Source of the DNA: Gracilibacillus kekensis
Lineage (GTDB): Bacteria > Bacillota > Bacilli > Bacillales > Amphibacillaceae
Assembly (NCBI RefSeq): GCF_900143085.1
Contig: NZ_FRCZ01000008.1
Span: 62,001 to 126,000, forward strand
DNA length: 64,000 nucleotides
Direction of reading: 5' to 3'
Below the pieces are notes generated by a model. It saw only the letters and a list, made by a program, of their open reading frames with translations, did no database searches and was not told the origin of the DNA. A program made the position numbers and the translations under genes. Of the stretch, positions 36,484 to 45,034 are shown piece after piece; within the stretch, counting starts at the first letter, position 1; each line of letters opens with the position of its first letter.

Positions 36484-37476
36484 TCAATTCAATATATTAT
36501 CAATGGCAGCGAGTTCTGCTTGAGTGAAGCTGGCGTTATTCAAAGCTTGGATATTTTCCTCGATCTGGCTCACTCGGCTTGCTCCAATTAAGGCAGATAC
36601 CACAGACTTTTGCTGTAATACCCATACTAACGCCATTTGAGCTAAAGTTTGCCCCCGTTCCAAGGCAATTTCATTCAAGGCTCTAATTTTTTGCATTTTA
36701 TCAGAAGAAATATCACGTTCATTTAAGAAAGGTATAAACTCTTTAGCGGCCCTGGACTCTTTAGGAATTCCATGTAAATATTTACTGGTTAACAGTCCCT
36801 GCGCTAAAGGTACATAGGCAATACAGCCAATTTTGTGATCTTCGAGGATATCTGTTAAACCATTTTCAATTGTACGATCTAACATCGAATAAGCGGCTTG
36901 GTGAATGATAAAAGGTGTGTTCTGTCTTTCAATAATTTCAATCGCTTGCTGTGTTTGTTCCGCATTATAGTTGGAGATACCGACATAAAGTGCTTTACCT
37001 TGTCGGACGATCTGGTCAAGAGCGACCATTGTTTCTTCAAGAGGTGTTTCAGGATCTGGACGGTGGTGGTAGAAAATATCTACATAGTCGAGGTCCATTC
37101 GTTGTAAGCTTTGATCGAGACTTGAGATTAAATATTTTTTTGATCCCCAATCTCCATAAGGCCCGTCCCACATCCTAAACCCTGCTTTGGTTGAAATAAG
37201 CATTTCATCTCGATAACGGGAGAAGTCTTCTTTCAAGATACGGCCAAAGTTTTTTTCAGCAGCTCCTGCCGGTGGACCATAGTTATTGGCAAGGTCAAAA
37301 TGGGTAATACCTAAATCAAAAGCTTTCATAAGCATTCTTCGTTGATTTTCTAGTGTGTCCTCTCCTCCGAAATTGTTCCATAAACCAAAAGAGATCGCGG
37401 GAAGCATAATCCCGGAGTTGCCACACCGGTTGTACGGAATTTGATGATAACGCTTGGCATTCGCTATAAACGTCAA
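36484..37476 (-). CDS. Aldo/keto reductase, YghZ (glyceraldehyde-3-phosphate reductase) type
   Basis: 330 residues. The AKR tetrad is visible: Asp in THFDLANNYG (with the following Tyr), Lys in STKAG and His in FYHHRPDP. GISNYNAEQ and the C-terminal GASRVSQIEEN motif bind NADPH. The N-terminus LPAISFGLWNNFG resembles YghZ/Kv-beta-like reductases acting on L-glyceraldehyde 3-phosphate and methylglyoxal. Same strand as the Lin0512 gene, 25 bp apart, so likely one operon. Confidence 0.88.
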   Translation of the reverse strand: MTFIANAKRYHQIPYNRCGNSGIMLPAISFGLWNNFGGEDTLENQRRMLMKAFDLGITHFDLANNYGPPAGAAEKNFGRILKEDFSRYRDEMLISTKAGFRMWDGPYGDWGSKKYLISSLDQSLQRMDLDYVDIFYHHRPDPETPLEETMVALDQIVRQGKALYVGISNYNAEQTQQAIEIIERQNTPFIIHQAAYSMLDRTIENGLTDILEDHKIGCIAYVPLAQGLLTSKYLHGIPKESRAAKEFIPFLNERDISSDKMQKIRALNEIALERGQTLAQMALVWVLQQKSVVSALIGASRVSQIEENIQALNNASFTQAELAAIDNILN

Positions 37477-37501
37477 TGAACATTCCTCCCCATATACTTT
37501 T

Positions 37502-37861
37502 TTAATAACCTACTTCTACAGCTGCATTGACAATGTACATCAGGTCATTTTTATCTTCTTTATCTTCTAAAATAATTCCTGATGTGGTTGCCATGCCACC
37601 ATCGATAACTTCGACTGTTACCGTTCCATATGGTATTTCCTGCTTCACAAGTTCAATGTCAACTTGTTCTTTATCCAATGGTACGGCAAGTCTTATGTTC
37701 ACCTTCATATTGTTAAGGTCCTCATCAGGTAAATACGCTCTTATACCTGGCATGGAATTGTAGTGGATCGCATTTTCGACAGCGCGAAGGCAGGCCTTGG
37801 TCACATTTTGGCCGTGAACATCAATCCCAGTTCCTGTTTCAATAAAGATGATTCGTTCCAT
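37502..37861 (-). CDS. Lin0512 family protein
   Basis: 119 residues, whole-protein match to the Lin0512 type: start MERIIFIETGTGIDVHGQ, a GIRAYLPDEDLNNMKVNIRLAVP-like centre, and end DLMYIVNAAVEVGY. The family is a small alpha/beta protein of unknown function, seen near reductases and metabolic genes. It is upstream of the aldo/keto reductase in the same orientation, with AAAGGAGGCG-like spacing before the ATG (GGAGGCGTTAAC). Confidence 0.85.
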   Translation of the reverse strand: MERIIFIETGTGIDVHGQNVTKACLRAVENAIHYNSMPGIRAYLPDEDLNNMKVNIRLAVPLDKEQVDIELVKQEIPYGTVTVEVIDGGMATTSGIILEDKEDKNDLMYIVNAAVEVGY

Positions 37862-38024
37862 GTTAACGCCTCCAAAGAAAGTAGTTTGAGTCGTATAAAA
37901 TAATTATCCCTACTTCTAAGGTTAAGTTATAATGGAAATAAAATCAATATTGAACAGAGCTTGCGTTTTCTATACGTTTTTGTAAGATGATAAAAAGAGA
38001 AGATAGTGGAAGGATGAAGAAATT

Positions 38025-38504
38025 TTGAAAATTACAATCATATCGGTCGGAAAATTAAAGGAGAAATATTTAAAACAGGGTATACAAGAGTATATGAAAA
38101 GATTGGGCGCTTATGCCAATATGGAAATAATAGAAGTAGCAGACGAGAAAGCACCAGAAAATATGAGTGAAGCGGAACAAGAGGAAGTGAAGGGGAAAGA
38201 AGGAGAAAAAATTCTGTCGAAAATTTCCCCGGATTCCTACGTTATTTCCCTGGAAATAATCGGACAAATAATTACTTCTGAAAAATTTGCCGAAAAAATA
38301 GAGAATTTAATGATTCATGGCAAAAGTAAAATCGTTTTTATTATTGGGGGATCATTAGGATTGAGTAAAGAAGTTAGTGATCGCAGTGATTATGCATTGT
38401 CTTTTTCGAAGATGACATTTCCACATCAGCTAATGCGGTTGGTTTTGTTGGAACAGGTTTATCGAGGGTTTCGGATAATGAAGGGGGAACCGTACCATAA
38501 GTAA
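38025..38504 (+). CDS. rlmH: 23S rRNA pseudouridine-1915 N3-methyltransferase RlmH
   Basis: 159 residues, full length. SPOUT-type knot with the SAM-binding FIIGGSLGL (about 103-111) and the C-terminal [17 protein letters not shown], ending GEPYHK. The last codons are the integration target of SCC elements in staphylococci (orfX). Here they form the left copy of a 29-bp direct repeat whose partner is at 57082, and the reading frame is preserved. The start has only a weak AAGGATG ribosome site; TTG at 38025 is read as Met ([15 protein letters not shown]). Confidence 0.96.
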   Translation: MKITIISVGKLKEKYLKQGIQEYMKRLGAYANMEIIEVADEKAPENMSEAEQEEVKGKEGEKILSKISPDSYVISLEIIGQIITSEKFAEKIENLMIHGKSKIVFIIGGSLGLSKEVSDRSDYALSFSKMTFPHQLMRLVLLEQVYRGFRIMKGEPYHK

Positions 38505-38515
38505 ATGAGGTTTTT
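38487..38515 (+). other. Attachment site at the rlmH 3' end (attL of the SCC-like element)
   Basis: Starts GAACCGTACCATAAG within the last rlmH codons and continues through the stop codon to TAAATGAGGTTTTT. It matches 57082-57110 in 28 of 29 bases. In SCC elements the Ccr recombinase uses the same place and a closely related core (TATCATAAG). Confidence 0.9.
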
Positions 38516-38523
38516 AATAAAAA

Positions 38524-38556
38524 TGCAGGAAGAGATTAGACTCTTCCTGCACTTTT
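38524..38556. terminator. Bidirectional terminator just inside the cassette
   Basis: TGCAGGAAGAG and CTCTTCCTGCA form a perfect 11-bp stem with loop ATTAGA, flanked by A and T runs. It serves rlmH and the convergent endonuclease gene. Confidence 0.9.
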
Positions 38557-38558
38557 CA

Positions 38559-39581
38559 TTAATCCCGAAAGTATTCTACTAGGAAATTCACTAATTTATT
38601 GAAGTGTGCTGGATTGGCAGTTGAAGCAAAGTGACAAGTATCAAAGATGGTGCTTGTCACTTTATGTCTTTTAACAAACCCTGCCCCATCAATAATGTAG
38701 ATTAATTTATGATTAGAATCTTCAATACTTTGATAGAGTCCGTTTACTGCTTGTTTGGACTTTCTTTCTATAACGGAATTGGTAGTCTCTTGGAAGGCGG
38801 TCTCAATAACGACCCATTTCCAATCTTCTGGATTGGTGCTTTCATTTCTCTTTACAAGAACTAAGTCGAACTGCTGCTCACCAAGATATCTATTACCAGG
38901 TGCTATTTCAACACCATATCCTTCCATCGAATCAACAATTTTGTTTTTTAAGTTATTTTGAAGACCATTTCCATATGCTACAGCTCTTAATTGTTTAATT
39001 TGCGAACTATTTTCTATAGACCGACTTAAATAAAATTCAGCTAGAGCTTCTATATTTCCAACTAGGGTGGCTAAGCGGAATCCTTTAAATGTAAGGTATT
39101 TACTAAATTCGTCAGACTCATAAGCATATAGCATCAAATTGATTACATCTTCAAAAAATCCATCATCTGAAATTGCTAGTTTATAAATATTGTCATTCGA
39201 TAATGCTTTTGTAAAATTGGGACCAAATCTTTTAAATTGATATGTACCAAATGGTCCATTCAATTGAGTAATGTTCTTATGGTGGCAATATAATGCCACT
39301 CTATCAAGTATTTCAGCGGAAACATCGAGTAATATCATTAGATTCTTAAGAACAAGTGACCGTGGAATAGTGTTCCCTTGCTCATCTTGTAATGTTATTA
39401 ATACTGGTACTAGCTGTTGAGGCTGATGATTTTCTAAGGTATCTTGAATAAGAGGCGAGATTTTTAGCATTTCTTCAGCTAAAGTATGCTCTTGCTGCTC
39501 TCCGATTAAATCTGGAGACCAAAACCAACTTGCTTCTTCTAAAAAAGTTTTAAAATTGCGTTCTTCATTCGAATTAATCAT
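38559..39581 (-). CDS. Putative type II restriction endonuclease
   Basis: 340 residues from the ATG at 39581, which has AAGGAGG 6-7 bp ahead; a longer frame from 39614 lacks one. The C-terminal region holds a PD-(D/E)XK-like pattern: QFDLVLVK, then WVVIETAFQETTNSVIERK. This is similar in layout to the D ... E-T-x-F motifs of some type II enzymes such as the DpnII group. The N-terminal ~200 residues are helical and unrecognised. It overlaps the upstream HTH gene by 8 bp (ATGATTAA) and is divergent from a DNA methyltransferase, a typical restriction-modification layout. The recognition site is unknown. Confidence 0.7.
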   Translation of the reverse strand: MINSNEERNFKTFLEEASWFWSPDLIGEQQEHTLAEEMLKISPLIQDTLENHQPQQLVPVLITLQDEQGNTIPRSLVLKNLMILLDVSAEILDRVALYCHHKNITQLNGPFGTYQFKRFGPNFTKALSNDNIYKLAISDDGFFEDVINLMLYAYESDEFSKYLTFKGFRLATLVGNIEALAEFYLSRSIENSSQIKQLRAVAYGNGLQNNLKNKIVDSMEGYGVEIAPGNRYLGEQQFDLVLVKRNESTNPEDWKWVVIETAFQETTNSVIERKSKQAVNGLYQSIEDSNHKLIYIIDGAGFVKRHKVTSTIFDTCHFASTANPAHFNKLVNFLVEYFRD

Positions 39582-39858
39582 TGTCTTCCTCCTTAAGTAA
39601 AGTTGTACAATCAATCTGCAATAAATAGCAAAACTTTAATAAAGTATCTAGACGTGGGTTTCCCTCAGAATGTACTAGAGAATAGAGTGCCTTTTTTGAA
39701 ATAGGACTCCAGCTAGAATCTTGAGAAGTATGGTACATCCAATTTTGTTGCAAGTGTAAATCATGCAGTGATGTAAAGCCTTTTTGTTGAACTACTTCAT
39801 TAATTGATTTTCTAAGCAATCTTAAATGCTTTTTGCGGTAATCATTATAGGAATTCAC
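39574..39858 (-). CDS. Small HTH protein, candidate restriction-modification controller
   Basis: 94 residues from GTG at 39858, preferred because GAGGAG sits 7 bp upstream; an ATG five codons earlier overlaps that site. The C-terminal half resembles an XRE-type helix-turn-helix (SKKALYSLVHSEGNPRLDTLLKFCYLLQ core: SEGNPRLDTLLKF). Co-transcribed with the endonuclease and divergent from the methyltransferase with 178 bp between, it is placed like a C protein that delays endonuclease expression. No direct evidence of C-box sequences was established. Confidence 0.65.
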   Translation of the reverse strand: MNSYNDYRKKHLRLLRKSINEVVQQKGFTSLHDLHLQQNWMYHTSQDSSWSPISKKALYSLVHSEGNPRLDTLLKFCYLLQIDCTTLLKEEDND

Positions 39859-40036
39859 ATTTTTACTCCTCACATACTTGAAGTATTGTTATGTATATCG
39901 TAACATAACAGGGCTTTTTTTCAATACCTACTAGTTTCTTTCAGGAAACTATATGGAGGAAGACAATGTTATTTTATTTGCAATAAAAATCGTGTATATT
40001 TATTATGTGGAACATTCTTAGGAGGTTTATATAAAG

Positions 40037-41845
40037 ATGAAACATTTAGCAGAGCAAACGGAAGATTTCATTCTTGAAAATCTTACTCTGAAAAACAAGA
40101 AAGATTTAAATGAGAATATAAAAGGAATACAACAAAATGGCGCTATAGTATATAATCTATCTTTAGTAAATCAAAGTCCAGAAATAATATACAGCAATCT
40201 AAAGGGTTCAATAAATGAGCTTCCTAAAAAGAGTGTCGTTTGCTTTATTGGTTACAACAGTGAACTTGCTCATCTGGCATATTTCTTATCAGAAGGTTTA
40301 GGATTACACTATCAATATTGGATAACAGTTAGAAGAGAAATAACAAAAGAAGATAAAATTTTGCCTTCTGAAACAATGTCTATACTTGTTATGTCAAAAT
40401 CAAAAAAAATAAAAATTACTCGTGTGCTTCTTCCGTACACTTATTGTCCTGCTTGTGGTAAAACTACTAAAGACTACGGTGGGAAAAAACATACTTTTCA
40501 TCATTTTGGTACAACAATGAGTGATGTATGGAAAGATGTGTTTTTTAATCCATCCGAATTATTGGCGAGTGATAAAAATAAGATTATAACTGAAAGGATA
40601 GCATTAATGCTATCAACTGAAGAACGTAGAGTATACGCTATGGATTTTGATAATGGTTTCTTATGGGATGATAAAATAGAGAATGATGTTTTACTACCTA
40701 GAATAGAAGATAAAGAAAAACATCAAAAATTTGATAATCAGATTAACACAAACAATTCTCATATTATTCATGGGGATTCAATAAAAACATTAAAGTCTCT
40801 TCCAGACAATTCTGTTGATTATATATTTGTAGACCCACCTTATAACTTAGAAAAGAAATATGGGTCTTATAGTGATGACATGGATATTCAAAACTATTTT
40901 AAATGGTGTGACGAATGGATATATGAAAGTATTAGAGTTTTAAAAGAAGGTAGCTATTTTTCTATACTTAATATACCCCAATGGTCTGTTAGGCATTTTG
41001 CTTATTTAGTGCAAATTGCAGACTTTGAGTCATGGATTACTTGGGATGCGTTATCAAAACCTGCAGGAAAAATAATGCCAGCAAATTACACTATACTGAC
41101 TTTTAAAAAGAGAGGTAGTAGCCATAAAAAATCAAATGAAGTCAATTATCTACCAGAATATATGAAGCAGTTAGCTGATAGCTACTGTCTAAGAGCTAGT
41201 TGTGTGAAAAGTAGGGGAGATAATTTTCACAAGCCTTTAACTGATTTATGGACGGATATACATCGGTTAAAACATAACAGTTTGAGGTATGACCACCCTT
41301 GTCAATTACATCCTAAGCTAATGAAAAGAATATTTGAAGTATACTCAAACCCTGGAGATTTGATTTTGGATTTCTTTAACGGAGTGGGAACAAGTACCTT
41401 GACAGCTGAGTTAATTGGAAGAAGGTATATTGGAGTTGACTTAGATAAAAAGTATGTATCAATAGCTAGGGAGCGCCATAAAATGATACATCTTGGTCAA
41501 GACCCATTTGGCAAAAATAAATTAAAAGCTGAAGAAAAAACTAAAAATAATACAGTGAAAAGGGTTACGATAAGAAAAAAGGAACATCGTCACATCAGTA
41601 AGAAAGAAGTACAGATGAAAATTAAAGCACTAGCAGAAGAGTTAGATACAAATCCCTCAATAGAAGATGCATTATGGAAATTCCCTGAAATACCTAGGGA
41701 TTTTTATGAGTTGTATTTCAGCTCTTGGGCAGAAGTTCTAGCTGCAGTAAAAGTAAAAGGTGTAAATGAAAATAAATTCATAGAAGATAATTATAAAGGT
41801 AACATAAGTAAAAAAAGGGAAATCCAGCAAACTTGGAATTTATAG
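40037..41845 (+). CDS. DNA methyltransferase of a type II restriction-modification system
   Basis: 602 residues. The catalytic motif FVDPPYNLEKKY (about 263-274) precedes the SAM-binding DFFNGVGTSTLTAE (about 443-456), the order of beta-class N6-adenine/N4-cytosine methyltransferases. An HPKLMKRIF segment replaces the usual HPTQKP-type motif X. The N-terminal ~230 residues contain CPAC and THHFGTTMSDVW-like sequence (HHFGTTMSDVWKD) that looks like a degenerate extra methyltransferase portion. The C-terminal ~90 residues are a basic extension. AGGAGG precedes the start. It protects host DNA from the adjacent endonuclease. Confidence 0.85.
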   Translation: MKHLAEQTEDFILENLTLKNKKDLNENIKGIQQNGAIVYNLSLVNQSPEIIYSNLKGSINELPKKSVVCFIGYNSELAHLAYFLSEGLGLHYQYWITVRREITKEDKILPSETMSILVMSKSKKIKITRVLLPYTYCPACGKTTKDYGGKKHTFHHFGTTMSDVWKDVFFNPSELLASDKNKIITERIALMLSTEERRVYAMDFDNGFLWDDKIENDVLLPRIEDKEKHQKFDNQINTNNSHIIHGDSIKTLKSLPDNSVDYIFVDPPYNLEKKYGSYSDDMDIQNYFKWCDEWIYESIRVLKEGSYFSILNIPQWSVRHFAYLVQIADFESWITWDALSKPAGKIMPANYTILTFKKRGSSHKKSNEVNYLPEYMKQLADSYCLRASCVKSRGDNFHKPLTDLWTDIHRLKHNSLRYDHPCQLHPKLMKRIFEVYSNPGDLILDFFNGVGTSTLTAELIGRRYIGVDLDKKYVSIARERHKMIHLGQDPFGKNKLKAEEKTKNNTVKRVTIRKKEHRHISKKEVQMKIKALAEELDTNPSIEDALWKFPEIPRDFYELYFSSWAEVLAAVKVKGVNENKFIEDNYKGNISKKREIQQTWNL

Positions 41846-41928
41846 AAACAACCTAGAGTTATTTTTCTATAAAATTTAAATTAATTTATTGAAGTAATTC
41901 AGCTATTAGAATAATAAAGTATATAAGA

Positions 41929-41968
41929 GAGGGTGGTGTTCGTTATTTCTAGAACCCCATCCTTTTTT
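41929..41968 (+). terminator. Terminator after the methyltransferase gene
   Basis: AGGGTGGTGTTC and GAACCCCATCCT pair with G-U and one mismatch around a short loop, followed by TTTTTTAT. It precedes the radC ribosome site. Confidence 0.65.
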
Positions 41969-41992
41969 ATATTATAAAAGGAGTTGTTACTA

Positions 41993-42439
41993 GTGAAATC
42001 AGCGAAAAGAGTCAATATAGTATCAATTAAATTAGTTAAAGAGTCCAGCCTCTTATATCAAAGAAGAAGCGTCCGCTCACCTGAAGACGGTTATGACTTA
42101 GTGAAGAATTTCCTAGAAGACAGAGACCGTGAGCATTTCATTGTAATAGCGTTGGATACTAAAAATCAACCTGTATCAATTAATATCTGTCACATTGGGA
42201 GTTTAAATGCGAGTGTTGTTAGTCCACGTGAAATTATGAAAACAGCAATTCTATCATCAGCTGCAAGTATCATTGTGGCACATAATCATCCATCAGGCGA
42301 TACACTAGAATCGAGAGAAGATATAGAAGTTACCAAACGTCTAGCGGAAGTTGGGAAATTAATGGGGATAGAATTACTTGACCACTTAATCATTGGAGAC
42401 AGTAAATTTTCTTCATTAAAAGAAAAAGGTTATATCTGA
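41993..42439 (+). CDS. radC: RadC/JAB-domain protein
   Basis: 148 residues from GTG at 41993 (AAAGGAG upstream; a TTG three codons earlier touches that site). The JAB/MPN metal motif is intact: Glu in RDREHFIV, then VAHNHPSGD (about 94-102) and the following Asp/Ser. This short form lacks the N-terminal helix-hairpin-helix of chromosomal RadC and is the version common on SCC elements, plasmids and phages. Its biochemical role is not established. It starts a short run with the DUF1643 and 97-residue genes. Confidence 0.88.
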   Translation: MKSAKRVNIVSIKLVKESSLLYQRRSVRSPEDGYDLVKNFLEDRDREHFIVIALDTKNQPVSINICHIGSLNASVVSPREIMKTAILSSAASIIVAHNHPSGDTLESREDIEVTKRLAEVGKLMGIELLDHLIIGDSKFSSLKEKGYI

Positions 42440-42453
42440 AAGGAGTAAAAACA

Positions 42454-42972
42454 GTGAAAACAACAAAAAGTACGATGAAAACAGAAGCCACTTATGATGA
42501 TGAAATGAGAAACAAATATCTTATTAGAAAAGAATGGGACAAGAACAAGAGAAAGGCACTTGTCATTATGAAAAACGCAGGTCAAGCTGATGAAATAATG
42601 CAAGACCAAACAACGATGTATGTCATTAATAACCTTTCTAAATTGGAATATGGTGTTGTGCATATTGTGAATTTATTTCCATCTATTGAAGAAGATGAGG
42701 CGAAAGAGTCAGCTATTGAAAATTTAAAATGTATTCAAGAGGCTATCGCAAAAGTAGCTGACGTTATTATTGCGGTTGGAAAAGGAGTAGAGACAAATAA
42801 AAAAGCTGTTGAACGATTAAACATGATTTTAGCTGTATTGTTAGACAAAAAAGCAAACATTCTTCAAATAGAAACAAACTATGGTCGGAAAGGATTCCAT
42901 CCACTCTATCCTGCTGTGAAACATCAGTGGAAGTTAGTTCCGTATGAAGTTAGCGATAAGGTGAACGAATAA
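42454..42972 (+). CDS. DUF1643 domain protein
   Basis: 172 residues from GTG with AAGGAG ahead. The DUF1643 pattern is visible: YLIRKEWD, then LVIMKNAGQADEIMQDQTT (equivalent to the family's MLNPSTAD...D.T), VHIVNLFP and DVIIAVGKG. Function unknown. The family is one of the standard cargo genes around ccr in staphylococcal SCC elements, which supports the cassette assignment. It is 14 bp from radC and 25 bp from the next gene. Confidence 0.82.
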   Translation: MKTTKSTMKTEATYDDEMRNKYLIRKEWDKNKRKALVIMKNAGQADEIMQDQTTMYVINNLSKLEYGVVHIVNLFPSIEEDEAKESAIENLKCIQEAIAKVADVIIAVGKGVETNKKAVERLNMILAVLLDKKANILQIETNYGRKGFHPLYPAVKHQWKLVPYEVSDKVNE

Positions 42973-42997
42973 TAGCATAATTGGAAGGAGTTAGACT

Positions 42998-43291
42998 ATG
43001 TTCGATAAGAAGCAATTGAAAGATTTTATGAAGGAAAGATTTAGTTTAACAGTAGATACAAGAATGATTGGAGAAGAAACAGTATTGCTTTATCATGAAG
43101 AATTAGACGAGAGCCTCATTTCAAAGGATATGTTACAACAATTACCGAATCCCGTCTTGTTTCAAACTTATATTTACAATAAACAGTCAGAGTGGATTAT
43201 TGGAGTTGCTTTAGAATCAGAAACCAATAATCCACTCTTTTTAATTTGTTTGAAAGATGGAGAGAGAGTTTACTCAAGGAATTTAAAGTGA
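42998..43291 (+). CDS. Uncharacterised 97-residue protein
   Basis: Start has a clear GGAAGGAG site. The protein is mixed alpha/beta, acidic in the middle, with a hydrophobic strand WIIGVALESE and LFLICLKDGERVY near the end. I do not recognise the family. Position directly after DUF1643 resembles the small accessory genes in SCC elements, some of which are DNA-mimic inhibitors; no such motif is evident here, so no function is assigned. Confidence 0.7.
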   Translation: MFDKKQLKDFMKERFSLTVDTRMIGEETVLLYHEELDESLISKDMLQQLPNPVLFQTYIYNKQSEWIIGVALESETNNPLFLICLKDGERVYSRNLK

Positions 43292-43422
43292 AATAAATAT
43301 TGATGAACAATCTTTAAAATAATATTTCATAGTGTAAAATGGTAGGTATCAAAGAAACCTTGTACCTACTTTTTTTCTATGAACCAAAAAAACTCAATTT
43401 TACTATGGAAAGAAGGAACAAT

Positions 43423-44646
43423 ATGAAAAGGTCAATTACTAGTTATACAAAGGCTGATCTGCTTAAAATGGCAAAAATAAAACATAATACTGTGTTTAAC
43501 AGACGTCTTGATAAGATTAATGAGCACTATGATTTAGCATTGAAGAGTATTAATCCATTTAAAGTAGAGGTTGATAATGAAAAATCACCTTATGAGATAC
43601 CATTTGAAGTAGCGGAGTTATTAAGCACATTACTATATAGTATAGAATTTAATCCGTATTTTAGAACAAACGCAGATGATAGGAAGATTGAAGCTTATAG
43701 CATAATCGATTTCTACAAAACGCTGATAGAGGAGATAGAAAACTTTCCGTTATTTGAACAGTACAAAATAAAAGAACATCCTGCGTACCTAAATACCTTA
43801 AAAGAAGTAGATATATTACCGAAACTCATTGAAAAAATATCTGAAACAATTGTAGTTTTAGAGCAAATCACTCAACAAGAACGAGGCGATATAATGATTC
43901 ATATTTATAAAAGACTTGATGAGTGGATTTTCAATGCATATTCAAATAATTCTTATTTAAAGATGGCGAGATTATCAAATTTAGAATATATGAAAGAAAA
44001 AATCGATGAAGAAGTTATGGATGACCCTACTGTTGTGCAAGAAAGTATAAATACATTAGACACACTAATTGTAGAAAGAATTAAGATGTGGACAGGATTA
44101 ACGGGAGAAGAGATTGTAGATATAAAGAAAAATGTATTAGATAAAAAGAAAGGAAAAAAAGAGTTTGAGAGTTACATACAAAAGTTTTTAAATATGGAAG
44201 GAAACAATGGAGAAGAGCTAAGAGGGTTTATAGAAATGGAATTACTTGAGAGTCTTTATGATGGTAGGTTTGAAGATCATCGTATTGAAACAGATGATTT
44301 AATAAAAAATATAAAAGAGAGCAAGTATGAAGAAAAACTAGTAAGTTATAAAGCAGAGAAGCAGTATGAAAAATGGAAAAACGCTGATCAAGTGGAACAA
44401 CAGGAATATATCAAACAATGGAAAGAATCTAGAATTTCTAAAGTGAAACAACAGATAAGTGCTTATGAGGAAGTTCTTCATTCTCTTGAGTGCGACGACG
44501 ATTATAGTTTTCAAAAAGTAACAGAAGAGATGGACCAACTTGAGAGATTCCTCGAATTTAAGAAAAATATTAAGAATAGTAAACTTTATGAAGAAGCAAG
44601 TAATCTATTTTTAGGTCAATTGATGCTTCAAAATCTAAAAAAGTAA
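43423..44646 (+). CDS. Uncharacterised helical protein of the cassette
   Basis: 407 residues from ATG at 43423 (AGAAGGA upstream; the frame is open from 43339 but without a ribosome site). Predicted almost wholly helical, highly charged, no membrane segment. The N-terminal TKADLLKMAKIKHNTVFNRRL could be a helix-turn-helix, and the C-terminal ~120 residues (KQYEKWKNADQVEQQEYIKQW...) look like coiled coil. I do not recognise the family. A good terminator follows at 44715, so it is probably a single-gene unit. Confidence 0.72.
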   Translation: MKRSITSYTKADLLKMAKIKHNTVFNRRLDKINEHYDLALKSINPFKVEVDNEKSPYEIPFEVAELLSTLLYSIEFNPYFRTNADDRKIEAYSIIDFYKTLIEEIENFPLFEQYKIKEHPAYLNTLKEVDILPKLIEKISETIVVLEQITQQERGDIMIHIYKRLDEWIFNAYSNNSYLKMARLSNLEYMKEKIDEEVMDDPTVVQESINTLDTLIVERIKMWTGLTGEEIVDIKKNVLDKKKGKKEFESYIQKFLNMEGNNGEELRGFIEMELLESLYDGRFEDHRIETDDLIKNIKESKYEEKLVSYKAEKQYEKWKNADQVEQQEYIKQWKESRISKVKQQISAYEEVLHSLECDDDYSFQKVTEEMDQLERFLEFKKNIKNSKLYEEASNLFLGQLMLQNLKK

Positions 44647-45034
44647 ATTGGAATAAGCACATGATATTTTTCTTAGTAGTTAAGTTTTGGAGTACAAACA
44701 ATAAAATGTATTATAAAATGAGCGTTGAACTGCATAGCAATTTGATGCTCATTTTTCATTTCTATATCAATGTTAGATTGTATTTTGAGTAGTTATTAAT
44801 ACAGGAAAATGAACCCCAATTTGCAATTCAACACTAATTATTGAAGATCTGCAAAATCACGTGCAAAGACTAATGCAATTTTGACAACAAAAAAAAGAAC
44901 AAATTCCTTAACGAAAAATGCTCACTCTTCTAAAACTAAAGCACCCATTGGTTGATGTGTTAATCCTCACAAACATATGATATTATACAAGCAAATAGAC
45001 AGATAAATTAGTATAAATGGGGGGATGGAAATAC
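44647..45034. other. Intergenic region with terminator and half of an inverted repeat
   Basis: No gene is evident. AAAATGAGC (44715) and GCTCATTTTT (44747) form the terminator of the preceding gene. The segment 44673-44696 (TTAGTAGTTAAGTTTTGGAG...) is repeated in inverted orientation at 46931-46954 with 21 of 24 matches. The two copies bracket the zinc-finger nuclease gene and the small coiled-coil gene. Confidence 0.6.

Noticed and set aside
42222-42237. Possible second parS (contains CCACGTGAAA)
   Set aside because: At least four mismatches to the consensus and it lies inside the conserved radC coding sequence.
42998-43291. Assignment as a uracil-DNA glycosylase inhibitor (SAUGI), which is common in SCC elements
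   Set aside because: Size and position are suggestive, but no convincing residue pattern was seen, so it is left as unknown.
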